From JACKAN01 sp964502735 (GTDB lineage Bacteria; Bdellovibrionota; Bdellovibrionia; Bdellovibrionales; UBA1609): a stretch of DNA of 23,119 nucleotides. The notes under the pieces were generated by a model. The model did not search any database and was not told the origin of the DNA. It saw only the letters and a program-made list of their open reading frames with translations. Where the stretch lies: contig CAZCYD010000050.1 of the NCBI GenBank assembly GCA_964502735.1, positions 1-23,119 of the forward strand, written 5' to 3'. Below, one piece after another: positions 22,129 to 23,119 of the stretch. Each line of letters starts with the position of its first letter. Position 1 is the stretch's first letter. A program made the position numbers and the translations under genes.

Positions 22129-22186
22129 AATGCTGTGATGCATTCGGATTGAATCCGGCTTCCCGGCGAAGAAGCTGTCTAACAGC
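22129..22186. other. Cluster of three consecutive hairpins between dapF and the nuclease gene
   Basis: In 58 bp there are three perfect inverted repeats: AATGC/GCATT (22129-22133, 22140-22144), CGGATT-G-AATCCG (22145-22157) and GCTGT/ACAGC (22174-22178, 22182-22186). A CCGG-CTTC-CCGG hairpin (22155-22166) competes with the second. The stretch is more GC-rich than its flanks. It could be a structured leader of the nuclease mRNA, a small RNA, or operator sites. The 90 bp after it are AT-rich and would contain the nuclease promoter. Confidence 0.4.
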
Positions 22187-22291
22187 CCCAAGCATCAATA
22201 TTTAGATTATATAAAAATTTCTAGAAATTATTACAAATAAGGTCCAAACTCATTTCAAAAAATTCAAAGTTGTTGAGTGATGGGAGGAGAT

Positions 22292-22783
22292 TTGAGTCGA
22301 TTGAAAACCAGAAAGATAAAAGTTCTATTATCTATGTTTGCTATTTTTTTTGTCGTAGGTTCTTGGACAGATGATAGCTTTGCAAAGAGGCCTCTTTGTT
22401 ATCACGATGAAAACCAATTCAATTGTGTGGAGTATGTCGATAATTATGATGGGGATACAATTAGTGTTAATATTCCAGGAGTTCATCAGTTCTTTGCTGA
22501 AAGGGTGCCTGTGAGAGTTTATGGAGTTGATGCACCTGAGAGGCGAACTCGGGATAAGTGTGAGAAGGTAATGGCTGAAAGGGCCAGAGAATTCACCCAA
22601 GAGTTCATGTTAAAAGGGCGCTTTATAGAGTTGAAGAACATACAGCGAGACAAGTATTTTCGGATACTTGCCGATGTTTTTGTAGACGGGAGAAGTTTGG
22701 GAGAAGAGCTTCTGCGCAGACGATTAGCTGTTGAGTATTTTGGTACGACTCGACCCGATGTGAATTGGTGTCAGTACAGATAA
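22292..22783 (+). CDS. Secreted SNase-like (thermonuclease family) nuclease
   Basis: This is a Staphylococcus nuclease-like protein with an N-terminal signal (hydrophobic core, likely cleaved after SFA). The SNase core is clear: NYDGDTISVN with the metal-binding Asp, VRVYGVDAPE with the Arg, Asp and Glu of the active site, and RDKYFRILADVFVDG with the second catalytic Arg. SLGEELLRRRLAVEYF ends the fold. Such proteins cut DNA and RNA with Ca2+ in the periplasm or outside the cell. The start is uncertain. GTG 22277 and ATG 22280 lie before the Shine-Dalgarno GGAGGA (22283-22288); TTG 22292 and TTG 22301 lie after it with spacings of 3 and 12 nt. I chose 22292. Confidence 0.88.
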   Translation: MSRLKTRKIKVLLSMFAIFFVVGSWTDDSFAKRPLCYHDENQFNCVEYVDNYDGDTISVNIPGVHQFFAERVPVRVYGVDAPERRTRDKCEKVMAERAREFTQEFMLKGRFIELKNIQRDKYFRILADVFVDGRSLGEELLRRRLAVEYFGTTRPDVNWCQYR

Positions 22784-22850
22784 TCAATAAAGATAAAAAT
22801 TACTATTTAATGTAATTTATTTCTATTGTTTATTTCCCACAACATGTCAG

Positions 22851-22875
22851 ACTCCCTTTGTTTATGGAGGGGAGT
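22851..22875 (+). promoter_or_regulatory. Hairpin that could mask the ribosome-binding site of the last gene
   Basis: ACTCCC (22851-22856) can pair with GGGAGT (22870-22875), enclosing a 13-nt loop. The right arm is part of the purine-rich GGAGGGGAG that would serve as Shine-Dalgarno sequence for the ATG at 22888. Confidence 0.4.
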
Positions 22876-22887
22876 GACAATAATATT

Positions 22888-23119
22888 ATGAACTCTAAAT
22901 ACAAGGCATTGAACAGAGCACTAATGCGCTCAATCATTTTAATTTTCATATTGGCTTCGGGCCTTCGCTGTTCTGTCCACGAGGATGTTAGCGACGTAAG
23001 GCGCACGTCAAAACAAGTTAAAAAGACTGCCGAGGCCGTAAGTGAGTCGGTTAATAAAATTAGGGATCGCACAGAGGACATCTACTACAGTACTCGTGAA
23101 GTGGTTTCCTTGTACAATC
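22888..23119 (+). CDS. N-terminal part of a coiled-coil envelope protein, cut by the window end
   Basis: This open frame runs off the window after 77 codons. The N-terminus is basic with a hydrophobic core (about residues 14-25) and a Cys soon after (ASGLRC), so it may be a lipoprotein or exported protein, although Arg before Cys is unusual for a lipobox. Residues 30-70 are charged with regular hydrophobic spacing, as in a coiled coil. This is only the start of the protein. An in-frame ATG at 22864 lacks a ribosome-binding site; ATG 22888 follows GGAGGGGAG (22866-22874) with a long spacing of 13 nt. No family is recognised. Confidence 0.6.
   Translation, partial: MNSKYKALNRALMRSIILIFILASGLRCSVHEDVSDVRRTSKQVKKTAEAVSESVNKIRDRTEDIYYSTREVVSLYN

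Noticed and set aside
22129..22186. tRNA gene or tRNA fragment
   Set aside because: Hairpins are too short and in the wrong arrangement; no T-loop or acceptor stem can be formed.
22830..23081. Minus-strand 83-codon open frame at the window end
   Set aside because: Antisense to a plus-strand frame with signal and coiled-coil character and a purine-rich ribosome-binding site.

Overview
The window looks like a chromosomal segment of an AT-rich Gram-negative bacterium, most likely a Bdellovibrio-like member of the Bdellovibrionota. This is inference. It rests on many secreted or lipobox-bearing proteins, a periplasmic murein toolkit (L,D-transpeptidase and M15 peptidase), DAP-type peptidoglycan synthesis (dapF), an RRM protein with an Arg/Gly tail, a receiver-PATAN-like-J-like fusion protein, and a strong sigma-54 type promoter. 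No rRNA, tRNA, CRISPR array, transposase or prophage gene was found.

Layout. Positions 1-1400 hold an RRM RNA-binding protein with a strong terminator and a convergent secreted papain-like (permuted NlpC/P60) protein. Positions 1584-3408 hold a membrane-anchored C-X7-C helical-repeat protein whose 3' end overlaps an Nmad2-like gene. Positions 3424-4915 form a metal-handling pair: an SO_0444-type permease and a His/Cys-rich lipoprotein, separated by a perfect inverted repeat. Positions 4957-6620 are a complete hipBA toxin-antitoxin operon with a repeat-rich operator region. Positions 6889-8459 hold a small lipoprotein and a DUF4143-type AAA ATPase, so 4957-8459 is probably the accessory part of the window. 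Positions 8460-10781 hold two unknown secreted proteins; the first has a -24/-12 promoter, and the second is built of duplicated cysteine modules.

Positions 10803-13786 hold a small membrane protein, an L,D-transpeptidase and a large multidomain response regulator. Positions 13907-16898 are housekeeping-like: lysyl-tRNA synthetase, then a convergent two-gene operon (low-molecular-weight phosphatase and YhdH/AcuI-type reductase) coupled by an ATGGATAA overlap. Positions 16989-18035 encode a lipoprotein M15-type peptidase. Divergent from it is a nitroreductase, carboxylesterase and sensor histidine kinase run (18183-20791), with a 7-bp tandem repeat array directly before the nitroreductase start. 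Positions 20776-22048 hold a 2Fe-2S ferredoxin and dapF on the minus strand. Positions 22277-23119 hold a secreted SNase-like nuclease and the start of a coiled-coil envelope protein cut by the window edge.

No single large new system is evident. The most promising items are the sigma-54 controlled unknown secreted protein, the heptamer array at the nitroreductase start, the modular cysteine-rich proteins, the metal permease/lipoprotein pair, and the hipBA operator architecture. Genes are densely packed, and several convergent pairs overlap or nearly touch.
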